A program made the translations under genes and the position numbers. DNA of 64,000 nucleotides from NCBI GenBank assembly GCA_009767595.1, contig VSDK01024297.1, positions 394,607-458,606 of the forward strand, in the 5' to 3' direction. The notes beneath the pieces are model-generated. The model saw nothing but the letters and a program-made list of their open reading frames with translations. It made no database searches and was not told the origin of the DNA. The DNA is from Symbiodinium kawagutii (taxonomy: Eukaryota > Sar > Dinophyceae > Suessiales > Symbiodiniaceae). Position 1 is the stretch's first letter; each line of letters starts with the position of its first letter. Below, piece after piece: positions 11,471 through 22,339 of the stretch.

Positions 11471-11890
11471 GTGGGATGATGCGGTGACCAACCAACCAAC
11501 CTACCTACCTACCTACCAACCATCCAACCAGGCAACGAACTCAGCAAGCGACAAGTGAATGGCTGTTGAATGGTTCACTGTTGCATAATTAGGCTTAATG
11601 GATGGATTTGTTTGTAAGGATAAGTTGGTTCATGGTGGGTAAGCCATGGTTTGTAATTTTCAATTATGGTCGATGACAGGAGGTTGCGCAGACAACTGGC
11701 GCGTTGGTTGGGTATACCTCTATGGTGGTATTTGTTGATGATAATATGACAATCATGGATGACGACGGTGCTTAACTTTGCAAGATCTTGCAAGTAACAT
11801 CTGGAAGAACGGGCAACCCATCGATTTATGCATAGCAAATGCATGCTGTGGAATAGCAAACGCTGCCTGGGTAGTTGCTATTCCCAGTAG

Positions 11891-11976
11891 AAGCAGTTCC
11901 AAGGCAATCGTGCATGGGTGAACCGCTGGGTCAGAGGATTTGTAGATCATTTGTTCTGGGAAGAAGCTGGGAACCA
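11891..11976 (+). CDS. Exon-like coding island (unit 2)
   Basis: CCCAGTAG|AAGCAG acceptor and AACCA|GTGGTTG donor. The frame gives KQFQGNRAWVNRWVRGFVDH then LFWEEAGN, rich in Trp/Phe/Arg and clearly protein-like. The minus strand carries an 86-codon ORF (11753-12010) that I judge a shadow because the plus frame has splice signals at both ends. Confidence 0.5.
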
Positions 11977-12512
11977 GTGGTTGATACCAAGGATAATCAT
12001 TGGTTAACAAGCTGCTTAATGGTTCATAGGATCTGGATTCAGTTCAGACTAGATCACAGATGAGCATAGGAAGATTGTAATTTTTCAGCCAGGAATTTTA
12101 GAAACACAACGATTAGCAGGAAAGAAGTGGGGCTCAGACACAAACACAAATCAAAGCCTGTAGGGTTTCACTGTGATGAATTGTTGCAGACAAAGAAGCA
12201 GGCTGTCTACATACTCTTTAAGAGGTATATAGTACATAATATGCATGCAATAGATCATGATTTTTGTTCGTTCCTTGTCAGCACAACGATCGATTAACTA
12301 CCCAAATCGGAGCCATAATCCAATACGTTAGGCTGTTCGCATTTCATGACTGAATACCCTGCAAAGTTTTGTCACCGAACGGATTGGTGAGATTGCTTAC
12401 GGCATGTTTTTGTTGGTGTACCCTTTTCCGGTTGTTGTTAGTGTTTTTCCCTTAACAAGTTCCATTAATTCCTATTACAAACTTGAGCCTGCTAGATAAA
12501 AATCCGTAGTAA

Positions 12513-12815
12513 TCAGGGTGTTCTGGGCATAAACTCATGGTGTTTCAAAGTGTCAACATCTGAAACATCACGAAGCTTGTTAGAAGCCAACCATCCAACG
12601 AACCATCCACCAACAATTCGAAACCCCAAGCGGTTCATGTCATGATACAGTTCCCCAGCTCGCCCCAGCTCGTTGTCCTTCACTAGGAATCCTTTGGGAT
12701 GATCGCGGAGGAGTGCCGGTACCCAGGATGTTGGCCGTGGTGACCAGCAGCTAGACCAAGCCCCGCACCCTACATGGCTGGTACCTCGTGGATCATGTTG
12801 AATGACTCCCAGCAA
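12513..12815 (-). CDS. Minus-strand ORF of 100 codons, or shadow of plus-strand exons
   Basis: Open minus frame ending in GELYHDMNRLGFRIVGGWFV then GWLASNKLRDVSDVDTLKHH, protein-like over its second half. On the plus strand the same DNA offers splice-bounded islands: 12687-12739 (CACTAG|GAATCC to CCGTG|GTGACC, frame ESFGMIAEECRYPGCWP) and 12727-12780 (CCCAG|GATG to GGCTG|GTACCT, frame DVGRGDQQLDQAPHPTWL). Only one strand is likely coding. I lean slightly to plus-strand exons because of the AG|G and GT signals. Confidence 0.3.
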   Translation of the reverse strand: MLGVIQHDPRGTSHVGCGAWSSCWSPRPTSWVPALLRDHPKGFLVKDNELGRAGELYHDMNRLGFRIVGGWFVGWLASNKLRDVSDVDTLKHHEFMPRTP

Positions 12816-12999
12816 CGTGACTTTGGCACACTTACAACCCGAGATCTTATAGCTGGCTGTTGAACATGAGATCAGCCACTTATAACTAGTATCTTTTAAC
12901 TAACATGATTATGATAAAGTCAGTGACTGTAGTCAGTAACTTATATGTTATAGCAAAGTTACTATCATCCTCAGTTTCGACACATTCAGATACACATAT

Positions 13000-13106
13000 G
13001 GTGGTTTCTCCAAATTGAAAACCCCAAAGTTATGGATGGTTGATTACTACAAATGGTGTATAAACTGGATGATTCGGTGGGTCCTTCATTTTGAGAATCA
13101 CCCATA
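13000..13106. mobile_element. Family 1 element, degenerate copy
   Basis: Ends GGTGGTTTCTCCAAATTG and CATTTTGAGAATCACCC; the core has GGATGATTCGGTGGG. The family signature is recognisable despite substitutions. Confidence 0.6.
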
Positions 13107-13119
13107 TACACATAAAATT

Positions 13120-13395
13120 ATAGACAGATAGAGAATAGGTGATAGATAGATCAAGAATAGATCAATGGATTCACAGATCAATAGGTCAATGATAAATAGA
13201 ACAGATATATAACTAGATGGATAGATAGATAGCTTGTAAATTTAGAGATCAGATGGGATAGATAGAGATAGATATATAGATAGATTGATTGGTAGCTAGG
13301 TAGATAGATAGATAGATAGATAGGAAAATGGATAGATAGATACATAGATACACAGATACATAGATGCATAAATACATAGATACGTAGATACGGTC
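13120..13395. repeat. Degenerate GATA/TAGA microsatellite
   Basis: Long run of TAGATAGA, AGATAGAT and ACATAGAT units. The opposite-strand ORF (YLSIYLPSYQ) is a repeat translation. Confidence 0.85.
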
Positions 13396-13467
13396 AATAA
13401 CGGCTAAAAAGCTGGCACAGAGTAGGTGAGTTGATCTTTACCTAGATTCAGAGTTGCTCATATATGC

Positions 13468-14348
13468 TTGATGTCACTAAGTTGTTGTATGGCCAACAAA
13501 CACCAAGAAACCCAACGACGGGGTAACAGGAATGACTCCACAACTATTGTTTCAATTGAACATGGTTCACAGGTATGTTTTGTCATGATCGGTAGCAATA
13601 GATGGTTGACACGTGAATCACTGCTAGCCAATGCTAGCCAATGCTCACCATCCAATTTCAATATCAGATGCTATGATCAAGTATTTGTCACAAGTTTTGA
13701 GTGGAGCGAAGCTCCACAGTCAACAGTTTGGAGATCTTCGAGTGTACACCTGCCATCTGGCTTACTATAGCGAGGATAGCAATGCTCAACCGATCCACTA
13801 CTATGTTCTGCCTTTGCCGGAGTTGAAATCGCGATCCATTGCAGCACAAGAAAGCCAAGACGAGATACCACCACCTCCTCGTGGCGCTATGCAACGGATC
13901 AGATGGCATAGTTCACGTACAACTGACCCACGCCAGCACCGTCGGAGGCATGAAGAAGATACTTAGCACGGGAAGACTGCTACCCTCACGGCTACATTTT
14001 CCTGACTCTGAGTCGTTTTTCGCTTTAGGATTTCGCAACAGTCATCAAGCTGACTATGATGCACAAGAACTTGCCAGAGTCCTCCACAGTTCTTGGAACG
14101 CATCAAAAAGCGAAAGCCAAATCATCGCCCTATGTCTTGGATGGGGCACTGGTCAGAACATAGATCAGGGTGGCGAAGAACCATGTATTAATTTGACAAG
14201 AGGGGGTGGCATTGTCCACCACAGACGTGCCAAGATGTGGGTATGTTCCACCCGCACGAACTATTTGAATGGAATTGGCTTCAGAGCCACGGCAGAGCCC
14301 AGTGTCCCAGCAATTCTCATCCAATGCGGCCGTCAGCTCGGCCAGTAG
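13468..14348 (+). pseudogene. Frame-broken intronless coding block, unknown family
   Basis: Three successive plus-strand frames look coding. The first ends around 13770. The second (from 13631) holds LHSQQFGDLRVYTCHLAYYS. The third (13839-14348, 169 codons) holds HASTVGGMKKILSTGRLLPS, FPDSESFFALGFRNS, AQELARVLHSSWNASKSESQ and GGGIVHHRRAKMWVCSTRTN. The HAS...ILSTGRLLPS...FFALG order recalls ADP-ribosyltransferase-fold proteins, in which an H-x-T/S motif is followed by a short helix. I offer that only as a weak analogy. Lack of introns plus frameshifts suggests a decayed retrogene or mobile-element ORF. Confidence 0.45.
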
Positions 14349-14445
14349 TGTTTCCGAAAGGTGATTTGCACTTTGATGTTCCCTAACCTGGTAATGGAAA
14401 ATCGACGATAGAAATAGCCAGTTTCCGAGGGTTTCCCCCCAAAAT

Positions 14446-14996
14446 ATGGGCATCACACATTTCCAGGTTGATTTATATAAGTATTGGAAGGTAAATACGA
14501 CTTTGATAGATGTGCTGGAACATGCCTACAGATGTACAAGTAGCGCCGCTAACGAATACAATAGACTATCATCGGTGTATGGCGTATCAAACCCACACAG
14601 CCGATCATGCGCAGCCACACATGTCCACATTTGCAACAGGACAGGGTACCTCTGTCCAGGGTCCACCTATAGGAAGCACCCAACTTCCATGACCATGGCT
14701 GCGCATCTTTGATCATTTTCCAAAAGCAGTTTTGCAAAGCCGGGTGTGATTGCCATAAATCATATAGGCCAGCCCCAAAGCTCCATTTGAACCAAAGGTC
14801 GCCCCTGCTGAGGTCGGACGAAGACGCGGATTTGGAAGACATGGATGACATGGATTTCCAAGACATGACCACTGTGAAGACAGGCCACGGAAACTTTGCG
14901 CACCGCGAAAAGTGGAATATGGAAGGCCAAAAAACAATAATTAAGTACTGTCCAAACTACCAGTTGTTGAAAGGGATTTACAATGATGGTACTTAG
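14446..14996 (+). pseudogene. Continuation of frame-broken coding block
   Basis: Fragments in different frames: PTDVQVAPLTNTIDYHRCMA at 14510-14692 and DEDADLEDMDDMDFQDMTTV at 14709-14996. The latter is an acidic Asp/Met stretch. They follow the block ending at 14348 without recognisable splice sites, so they may be the 3' part of the same decayed gene. Confidence 0.3.
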
Positions 14997-15759
14997 ATCG
15001 TGTTCATCAGCAATATGATAAATCCAGGAGCGTGAGAGTGATCTAAGAGCTGAGTACCCAGTTGTTGATCCAGTTGCAGATCTATTGCTTAACACGCTTA
15101 ACAATGGTACTGGATCCAGTGCCGGTTGATGGTAATCATTCACCGCTCGTGGCCCAGGGGTCAGCAGCTTCCTCAAAAGTTGGCTCCCCAAAATCAGCAC
15201 CGAGATGTCACTTCGAAGTCGTCAACCACATGAAGAATCATGGTATGATTATAGTGTATGCACACGGTTTATCAATAAAGGGGCACATTGGGATAAAAAA
15301 TGTATTGTTTGCTTGTAAGTTCCTATCCCATAGTCTCAATGAAGCGAAATGATTCTCCAAATGATTAGTGCTATATCTACCTCATTCCACATCTACGCAT
15401 GATTCATTGCTTAGTGACCATTGAAATTGAAATATAACAAATCTCTTGGTGCTGCCGGCCAGGATTTGCAGCTGGAGTTCCATGGTAACATCCACATCTC
15501 ACCATGAAATCATTCACTCATGACAACCAGTATAACCATTATGAATTATGAATGACAATGATTCACTTTTGCCAAAAATGGCCATTAATGACCATTATCA
15601 TTCACCATTATCAACCACCAATCAAGCAATTGACAAGCATATCCACCAATCAACTGTTCCCTATTATTATTCACCAATTTGGAGGTTATTATCAACCATC
15701 ATCCTCCAATTCTAACCAGCAAACAACCCATTTCACTGCAGCGCCACCGACTGTTTGAG

Positions 15760-15881
15760 GGAAGAGCAGCGGTAGCCGCGGCCACTTCGCGTCACGCTCC
15801 GCGTGGCGTACCAAGAGCGGTGGGGTGGTCTTCGTCCACGACTTCAGCTGCTTCGGAGGTGCGGCGCTGCCACGGTGGCAG
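15760..15881 (+). CDS. Exon-like coding island (unit 2)
   Basis: TTTGAG|GGAAG acceptor and CGGTGGCAG|GTGGGT donor. The frame reads SSGSRGHFASRSAWRTKSGG then VVFVHDFSCFGGAALPRWQ, with a credible hydrophobic core. An overlapping frame (SRHAPRGVPRAVGWSSS) is open but looks like a shadow. ATCATCAACC words precede the island, and GGTTGGTTGG words follow directly. Confidence 0.6.
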
Positions 15882-16206
15882 GTGGGTTGGCACCGTTGGT
15901 TGGTTGGGTTGGTTGGTTGGTTACGTGCTCAAAGTTGATGAATTTGTGGTTATACCTAGTGATTGCTGGTTGATTAAATGGTTTGATTTATCCATCAATG
16001 GCTGAGCAATGGTTGATGAGCCATCACGATTAGTCAATGAATTCACAGTGAATGAAATTAACAATCCATCAATCATCAACGGGCTTATCCGCTGGTTTAT
16101 CAACATCGTCGGCACATTGATGCAGATATGTTTGGAATGATGTTGAGCAACACAATGTTTCATGATCTAGTTCATCAGCAAGATGTTTCCAGCTGATGTT
16201 GGCCAG

Positions 16207-16303
16207 GTACGTTGGAGTTGGTGGGCAAGCCACAGGACATCAAGGCTGACCTGCTGAGGATATCTGGATCCGCGGCCAGCAGAGTCACCGGGAACTTAGC
16301 TCG
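16207..16303 (+). CDS. Exon-like coding island whose donor lies in a family 1 element
   Basis: GGCCAG|GTACG acceptor. The frame reads TLELVGKPQDIKADLLRISG then SAASRVTGNLA. The only good donor, GCTCG|GTGTTTCTC, is the first bases of the family 1 inverted repeat that follows, so exon end and element start coincide. The Lys/Leu/Asp pattern suggests a helical segment. Confidence 0.55.
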
Positions 16304-16398
16304 GTGTTTCTCAAAATAGAGAACACCAAAAATGGCTGGCTTATGACTGTAAATGGTTGGTTTGGGATGATTTCAGGGTACCCCTATTTGAAACACAC
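16303..16398. mobile_element. Family 1 element at an exon/intron junction
   Basis: Begins GGTGTTTCTCAAAATAGAG and ends GGGTACCCCTATTTGAAACAC, with about 60 bp of core (AATGGTTGGTTTGGGATGAT). Its GGTGTTTC supplies the donor for the exon island ending at 16303. The intron then continues to about 17200, so here the element forms the start of the intron, not all of it. Confidence 0.7.
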
Positions 16399-16559
16399 TC
16401 AGCTAGCCATTTATTTTTTTCTGAATCATTTTGCCCAGGTCTAGGTTTCTGTTTTTGCCACTGAAATCTGGCTGGTTTCAACCATTATCAGTTACTATAA
16501 TCATCTTTTTTTGGCCAGCATCTCTACCATCTATCTCATTTCACTGAATAATTACTAGA

Positions 16560-17200
16560 ACCCACTATCTCATTGGCCAGAATTATGTGTTATCCATGAA
16601 TCACCAACCATTCTCATTCACCATGCACCCTCATCAACCCTCATTAACCATAATTTGCCACGACAAGATAGAAACGTTGCAGAACCATTGCCAATCCCAT
16701 TGACCACTACTATTGATGGCTACTACCGCTGGGTAGTTCTTTCCCATTGATGGCTAGTTATGAACCAGTATTAACCAGTTCTTCACCACTGATCCGTACC
16801 AGTATGAACCATCATTCGCCACTAATTAACCACCAAGTAATAAGCATCATTAGCCTATAACCATGGCTTAATACTGGTTAATGCTGGTTCATCATGCCAC
16901 TAAGTAACCACGGACCATGGTTACAGGGCTGGTTATCTTGATTCCCCATGCCAAATGGTTAACCATGATCATGATTAGCCATCAACTCAACCATGGTTAC
17001 TTGGCGGTTGATGATACCCATCATGAAACAAGTGAACCATCAACCACCAGTTATGATCAACCCTCATTAACCATCAACCCTCATTACCCATCAACCCTCA
17101 TTAACCATCAACCCTCATTAACCATCAACCCTCATTAACCATCATTAGCACCATCAACCTTCATCCCCCATGCTATGCTTAACCATCCACAGATTCCCAG
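16560..17200. repeat. CCATCA-rich 3' intron tract with a 17-bp minisatellite
   Basis: Dense AACCATCA, TCATTAACC and CATCAACC words. From about 17047 to 17143 a 17-bp unit (CATCAACCCTCATTAAC) is repeated about five times. This is the reverse-complement word set of the tract that typically starts introns in the window. Confidence 0.6.
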
Positions 17201-17376
17201 GGGCACCCACCCACACGAGGCCGTCGAGAAGGGCGAGCTGTTGGGTCAGCAGGTGCTTTGGCATCCGCCCGCGCGGCAGCCACGGCCCTCGGCCATTCAG
17301 CGGCTGCCAGGGACGGAGGAGCTAGCATTGAGGGGTGGCGACAGCTGCAGCCCTTGGTTTTCATTGCTTTTATCCT
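17201..17376 (+). CDS. Exon-like coding island (unit 2)
   Basis: TTCCCAG|GGGCACC acceptor and ATCCT|GTAAGAATG donor. The frame reads GTHPHEAVEKGELLGQQVLW, then PPARQPRPSAIQRLPGTEEL. An internal CAG|GTGCTT at about 17254 is an alternative donor. Both the minus strand and a third frame are partly open because of high GC. Confidence 0.5.
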
Positions 17377-18878
17377 GTAAGAATGAGTACGTTTATGATA
17401 GATACCAACAAATAAATGTGAGTATAATAGATACATCACTAGATTGAATGAAATAGATATGAACAAATAGTTTTATTGATGTTTGTAAAGTCTCTTTGGA
17501 TACTTTTCCAGATATGTGACACTCTATTTTTCTGTTATTCACTTCTTGTATATACATACTTGTATTTTAAGATATTTATGTAGTTAGAACAGATTTCCAG
17601 GTATTTGTACCATGTTATTTGCCAGTTTAATATGTGCACGCGTAGTATTGGTTTCTATGTACGGTGTATTTTTTGATTTAGGCTATAGAATTATGTATGC
17701 ATTTCTTTCTACAATGTGTGTATAGCATTGTGTATGTTTAGATTCCAATGTACATATGTTTCGGTTGTGCATTTGTTCCTGCAAGAATGCGTATATAATC
17801 ATGTACATATCTGTTTATTGAAGTGTAAAGACATTTCTCAATGAGTCAAATATACAGATGTCTTTGTGGCAATGATGTACTTCATTATCTTTGTTTGATT
17901 CGTATATGCATACAAGATATGTACATAGATCCAGTTGAACAACCCGAGGAAAGCAAACTTTGTTTTTTGGGGGATATTGGTATACAATGGCTTGACATTG
18001 ACACTACTGACAACAACTGATCAATCACTGTAACCTATCAGTACAAGTGGACATGAGGAGCACACAACTAGCCACTACAACTGGTTTATGTGCACTTATA
18101 TTGATACGGGCTTTTACCTATTGTTGTTTAGGGTGCAACTACAACCACAGAACTCATTGTCCAGCTATCCCAGTATATTTTCAGCATGTTGACCCATGGG
18201 TTGTGTTTGGCCCACATATACTTTTCCAAGGCGTTGCCCCACAACATCATATATGTTCATAAATACCACCTGCCTATGTATTGACCCAATGCAGCTGTTT
18301 GTACTCATGTTCAACAGGCTTGGGCGTTCTTATATTATATGATTTAGAATATGTTCTACCAACATTGTTTTGGGGAGGGACGGTTCGTACAAGTGTGAAA
18401 CGGTCAACAATAGTTCCTAAGCTGATTCATGATGGTAAATTAATGATGGTTGCCAAATACTTGTCATGATCAATACACTTTTGAATGACAGCTAGTGATG
18501 GTTGATAAACTGATGAATGGTTTGTAATCTGAGTAAGGATGCTTAATGATGTTTCATAAGCTGATAGTTTGAGGAACTGCTTCATAATTAATAAACTGAT
18601 GGTTTTCATAAGCTGATGGCTTCATGCTGGTTTACTAATGCTGTTAGTGATGGTTGAGTAACTGATTCAAACTCAGCTATGAATGATTTAATGATCACTC
18701 AAGCATAGACCACTTAAGAGACGATAACTTTTTTACATATCAAGGATGAATTTGTATAGATTCTTCAGTGCCTCAGGGCAGACACATGGCTACTGCCCCA
18801 GCGTGACCCCAACATCCTTAACTGATGGCTGATGCTTTCACAGCTGCGCTCTAAGCATCCCACATCCCACGTGCGCAG
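17377..18878. other. Intron-like stretch, AT-rich
   Basis: No convincing coding island. 17380-18000 is AT-rich with GTATG/ATACAT words. 18400-18700 has weak TGATGGTT bias. ORFs at 18047-18262 and 18281-18469 have no splice support. Confidence 0.3.
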
Positions 18879-19018
18879 GATGCGCCGTGCGATGGCACCA
18901 GTCTCAGCACGGGTCTGAGCACCGAGCCTGACCGGGTTCCCATGAGAGGCGCGCTGTGCGAAGCAGCGCCGAAGCAACGGCAAGCAGGGGACCAACCAGG
19001 AAGAAGGAGATGGCTATG
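18879..19018 (+). CDS. Exon-like coding island (unit 2)
   Basis: GTGCGCAG|GATGCG acceptor (AG|G), donor probably GGCTATG|GTTTGTG. The frame reads DAPCDGTSLSTGLSTEPDRV and then PMRGALCEAAPKQRQAGDQ, a Ser/Thr/Cys-rich segment with a short STGLSTE repeat. The minus strand is also open. The TGATGGTTAGTGATGAC tract begins exactly at the proposed donor. Confidence 0.5.
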
Positions 19019-19606
19019 GTTTGTGATGGTTAGTGATGACTTGTCACTAGTGACTATTACTGGATAATGATTGTTAATGGCGTATTTATGGCTAGTGAAA
19101 AATCATGGATGATAAATGGACGGTTGGTAATGGTTAATGGATGATTGATTGTGCTCCGTGAATTGTTACAATAGTGATGGTTAGCAAATGATTAACCATG
19201 GTTTGTGGATGTTCATGGATTGATCAATGATGTATCACTAGTGATGGCTCATAGATCTTCATGAGTCTTGCATGCATGTTCATGGATAGACTCCGAGCTG
19301 ATCAGCGCAGACAACCAGCTTTGGTGGTTGATAGCAGGCACAAGCACATTTTTTTGTGGATGGAGGAAGTATTTATCCACCATCAAGTGTTGAACCATAC
19401 ATCAACCAACATAAAGGATGAACAACTCGCTATCATCAACCCCTATCAACCATCATCAACCCCCATCAGCCCTCATCAACCCACATCAACCATCGTCAAC
19501 TCTCATCAACCATTATTTGACCATCATTAGCCACCAGCAAGCCTATGAATGTTCATAGTTTCACCATCGACTCGACCATGGCAGCATCGATGGCTGTGGC
19601 CTCCAG

Positions 19607-19810
19607 GGTGGTTTGATGGCCATCAACTCTACTGGGAGCCCACACCCAAGCTCGGAGGCTGGCGTGTCACTGTGACCAGCCAGGGAGCAACCATCGTGGA
19701 GATGTACACTCTGGTAAACTAACCTGGCAATGTATTTTTAGGGAAACCCTAGGAAATCAGCTATAAATGATGGACATTCCAGTGCCAGGTTAGTTTACCA
19801 GAGGGTATCA
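19607..19810 (+). CDS. 3'-terminal coding region split by a family 3 element
   Basis: CTCCAG|GGTGGT acceptor. The frame reads WFDGHQLYWEPTPKLGGWRV then TVTSQGATIVEMYTL, a very protein-like beta-rich sequence. It runs into the inverted repeat at CTCTG|GTAAAC (19713). If the element is removed as an 88-bp intron (19714-19801, ACCAG acceptor), the frame continues AGG GTA TCA TGA and stops at 19808-19810. If it is not removed, it stops at TAA three codons in. Either way the element has set the C-terminus. Confidence 0.55.
19706..19805. mobile_element. Inverted-repeat element, family 3 (candidate introner)
   Basis: About 100 bp. Left arm ACTCTGGTAAACTAACCTGG, right arm the complement CCAGGTTAGTTTACCAGAG; the core contains GGGAAACCCTAGGAAATCAG. 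The left arm carries G|GTAAAC and the right arm ACCAG|A, so the element itself has both splice sites. A second copy at 41484-41597 sits in coding sequence in the same way. Confidence 0.75.
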
Positions 19811-20807
19811 TGAATGATCATCAATAGATCAGTATCATTACACATACATATACATATATATATGTCAATATATATTTATATATATATACATATATTTACA
19901 TATTTATATTTACATGTGTATACATGTATATGTATACATTCATATTTTGATATGATACTGTAAATGATATTGTGTAATAGGTTTGATTGATATGTCAAGA
20001 ATAGGTTGGGATGTGCAAAAGGATGGAATAGGTTTAGATAATGATGATCATATCACACAATCGTAGGTTTTTGATAGGTTTGTCCACGAAAATTGATCAA
20101 TTAAGTTAGGGTGTTTAACAAAGGCTAGGATTTTTGATAGCAATAATAGCAACAGTGTCGCTTGGTTGATTGGTTGGTTTGTTGGACGATGCTGAGTCAC
20201 AGAAATCTTTGCTGCTTAAGCTTTTGACATATCATTCATCAAACAGGGTTTTTGAACTAAGAGTTCAAAACGTTTTGCAAATAGAATATTAAGACAGGCA
20301 TTTACCAGACATCCAAATTGGTTACCTCCAACCAATTATTAAACACCAATGAGTTTCTCAATTAGTTGACTCCTCATGAACATCAATCACCAATTAGAGA
20401 CGTTATCACCAGTGGTGATCACCATTAGTTAATCACCAATTATTTATCACCAATTAGTTAATCACCATTAGTGGTCCACTAAACACCAATCATCACTGCC
20501 TCCAATCATCAGCCATGAGTCACCAAGGCCATCAGTTCATCAGCGCGCCCTGCCTAGAACTGAAACGGGGCAGCTTCATTCCCATGGTGGAGTCCCATCT
20601 TTGTTTCAACCATGACTTGGCGGGTGGTTTGATTGACATTTTTTCTACTATATAATCATTAATAAATGGTTGGTTGACTAATATTTTTCATAGGGGTTGA
20701 AGCCACCAGCCAGTGACCAATGATGGACAGGTTTGAACTGTGAGATATTCATCACGTTTGTGCATAAAACATTGGGATTGCACGGATGTCTTGAACCTGG
20801 CTCACGT

Positions 20808-21020
20808 CCGCATGTGCCAACTGTGTTGCGAGGATGAGGCGGTGGAGGGTTTCGTTTACAAGAAGTTGAATGCGGAGATGAGTCGGTGGAGGTGGAGGAG
20901 CACAATGAAACACTGCACCTGCGTTGCCGGTGAAAATGGAGCCGGTGGAGGTTGAGGTGGTGGAGGACAATGCCGCGCATGCGTTGTCAGCTCTCAAATG
21001 GCGCAGAGGCTTTGCCATGC
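20808..21020 (+). CDS. Coding-like region, frame unresolved
   Basis: Three overlapping plus frames look partly coding: MCQLCCEDEAVEGFVYKKLN (20808 on), SVEVEEHNETLHLRC (about 20880-20925), and EPVEVEVVEDNAAHALSALK then WRRGFAMLGDH ending in TAA at about 21032. The second and third are similar (VEVEEHN / VEVEVVEDN), suggesting an internal duplication of about 60 bp. I cannot tell a spliced gene from a decayed one. Confidence 0.35.
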
Positions 21021-21068
21021 TGGGGGACCATTAAAATAGAGGCCAGTTATGTCTGTGATCTGAAGACT

Positions 21069-21394
21069 GATGTGCGAAGGACATTGAAGAGATCTTTCGT
21101 AGCGCTCCTGTTTGATGGACGCAGCCAGGACCCAACCCAACATCTACGAGTTCATTTTTTCCATATTATGGGGCACAGACAGCTGAAGCTGCACATCGCC
21201 TTCTATACAAATGGTTCCGGCAAATGTCAAATGCAGTAAGCAACCCTTCAGGACCGGAGCTTTCTCCTACCATGGAAGGAGCCATGGGGATGAATCACGT
21301 CGAAGCAAAAGAGCGCTTCAGTCGGATCAACCATTGTCAGCGAGCGAGCAAGGCAGTGGCTTCGCAACCAGAATTACTCAATGTCCGCTTTTGA
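21069..21394 (+). CDS. Stop-terminated coding block with one in-frame TGA or 30-bp intron
   Basis: The frame ending at TGA 21392-21394 reads back through SKAVASQPELLNVRF, MNHVEAKERFSRINHCQRAS and TAEAAHRLLYKWFRQMSNAV to PNPTSTSSFFPYYGAQ. The same frame upstream gives KDIEEIF, but a TGA intervenes near 21111. The 30 bases 21099-21128 start with GT and end with CCAG. Removing them deletes the TGA and keeps the frame (IF-R-PNPTST). The C-terminal part is a convincing helical sequence. Unknown family. Confidence 0.55.
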
Positions 21395-21925
21395 GGCGAA
21401 TCATGTCTAACGTATTTGATGTGGTAATCATATCGATTGACTCTTGTTACATGCAATTACCATATTCCTACGATTAATGAACCACCATTGTTTATCCACT
21501 GTAGTGTGTACTACAAAATGGTACCCCTCAGGTATAAGTTGGTTCAGATCTACCACAATCGCCTGGTCGTTTCCCTAGTGAACCAACTAACCAAAGTTCA
21601 CAGGCCCTGGGGGCATACGACTCTGTAAGACCAACACCAAGTAAATTAATAATTCATAACCACCCACGAATAGTTATTATTCATCTCTATCATCATTAAC
21701 CATGGAATTGTCAGTTTGTAGTACCATCAGCCATAGTCATTAACCCATCATCATGCATTCACCTGCACCTCCTCTACTAACATGGATTAACAATACCATT
21801 ATTGTTGGTGATCATCCCCTATTATCAACCATTATTTACCACTATTAGCTACTATTAGCCATGGTTAACCGTAGTAAATTTATTAACCATCCCATTACTC
21901 CCTTGCGGCTCCCAGCATTCCCCAG

Positions 21926-22023
21926 GCCTGGGTGTGGACGACATCACCAAGGAGGCGCAAGCCGTTCAAGAAACCGTGGGCATTCCCAAAGATGGAGAGC
22001 TGCCGGCAGGACTCGTGGGGAAG
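21926..22023 (+). CDS. Exon of unit 4, unknown protein
   Basis: CCCCAG|GCCTGG acceptor, GGGGAAG|GTCAGC donor. The frame reads LGVDDITKEAQAVQETVGIP then KDGELPAGLVGK, an amphipathic helix followed by a turn. It ends in phase 0, which fits the next exon at 22272. The frame stays open beyond the donor for another 30 codons, so a later donor is possible. Confidence 0.6.
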
Positions 22024-22102
22024 GTCAGCACATCAGCGCTGCCTGCAAGGGGGAGGGCCCTGTGGAGAGACACCAGGGTTTCAGGGGGAAACCCACTGAA
22101 TA

Positions 22103-22220
22103 TATGGCTATGGGTCAATATTAACCAACAAAAATGGGGGAGAATAAGCAGCAATAATATGGAAAACAAAGGTTAATGATAAGGGAACCAGGGGTACAGG
22201 GTTTTGACCCACTGCCATAT
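22103..22220. mobile_element. Inverted-repeat element, family 2
   Basis: 118 bp: TATGGCTATGGGTCAATATT to TTTTGACCCACTGCCATAT with the GGGAACCAGGGGTACAGGG core. It lies inside the 248-bp intron 22024-22271 and makes up about half of it. Confidence 0.75.
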
Positions 22221-22271
22221 AGAGAAACGCAGGGAAAGCATTCATTTCCGTGGGTTTTTTTTTCCAGCCAG

Positions 22272-22310
22272 GTGAGCATCAAGCAGTGCCAGTATTTGGC
22301 AGAGTCAGAG
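22272..22310 (+). CDS. Small exon of unit 4
   Basis: A run of ten T residues and CCAGCCAG|GTGAGC make a textbook 3' splice site; GTCAGAG|GTTTATT is the donor. Exactly 13 codons: VSIKQCQYLAESE. Phase 0 at both ends, consistent with the 21926-22023 exon. Confidence 0.55.
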
Positions 22311-22339
22311 GTTTATTGTTCGGTATACTTGGAAGTGCA

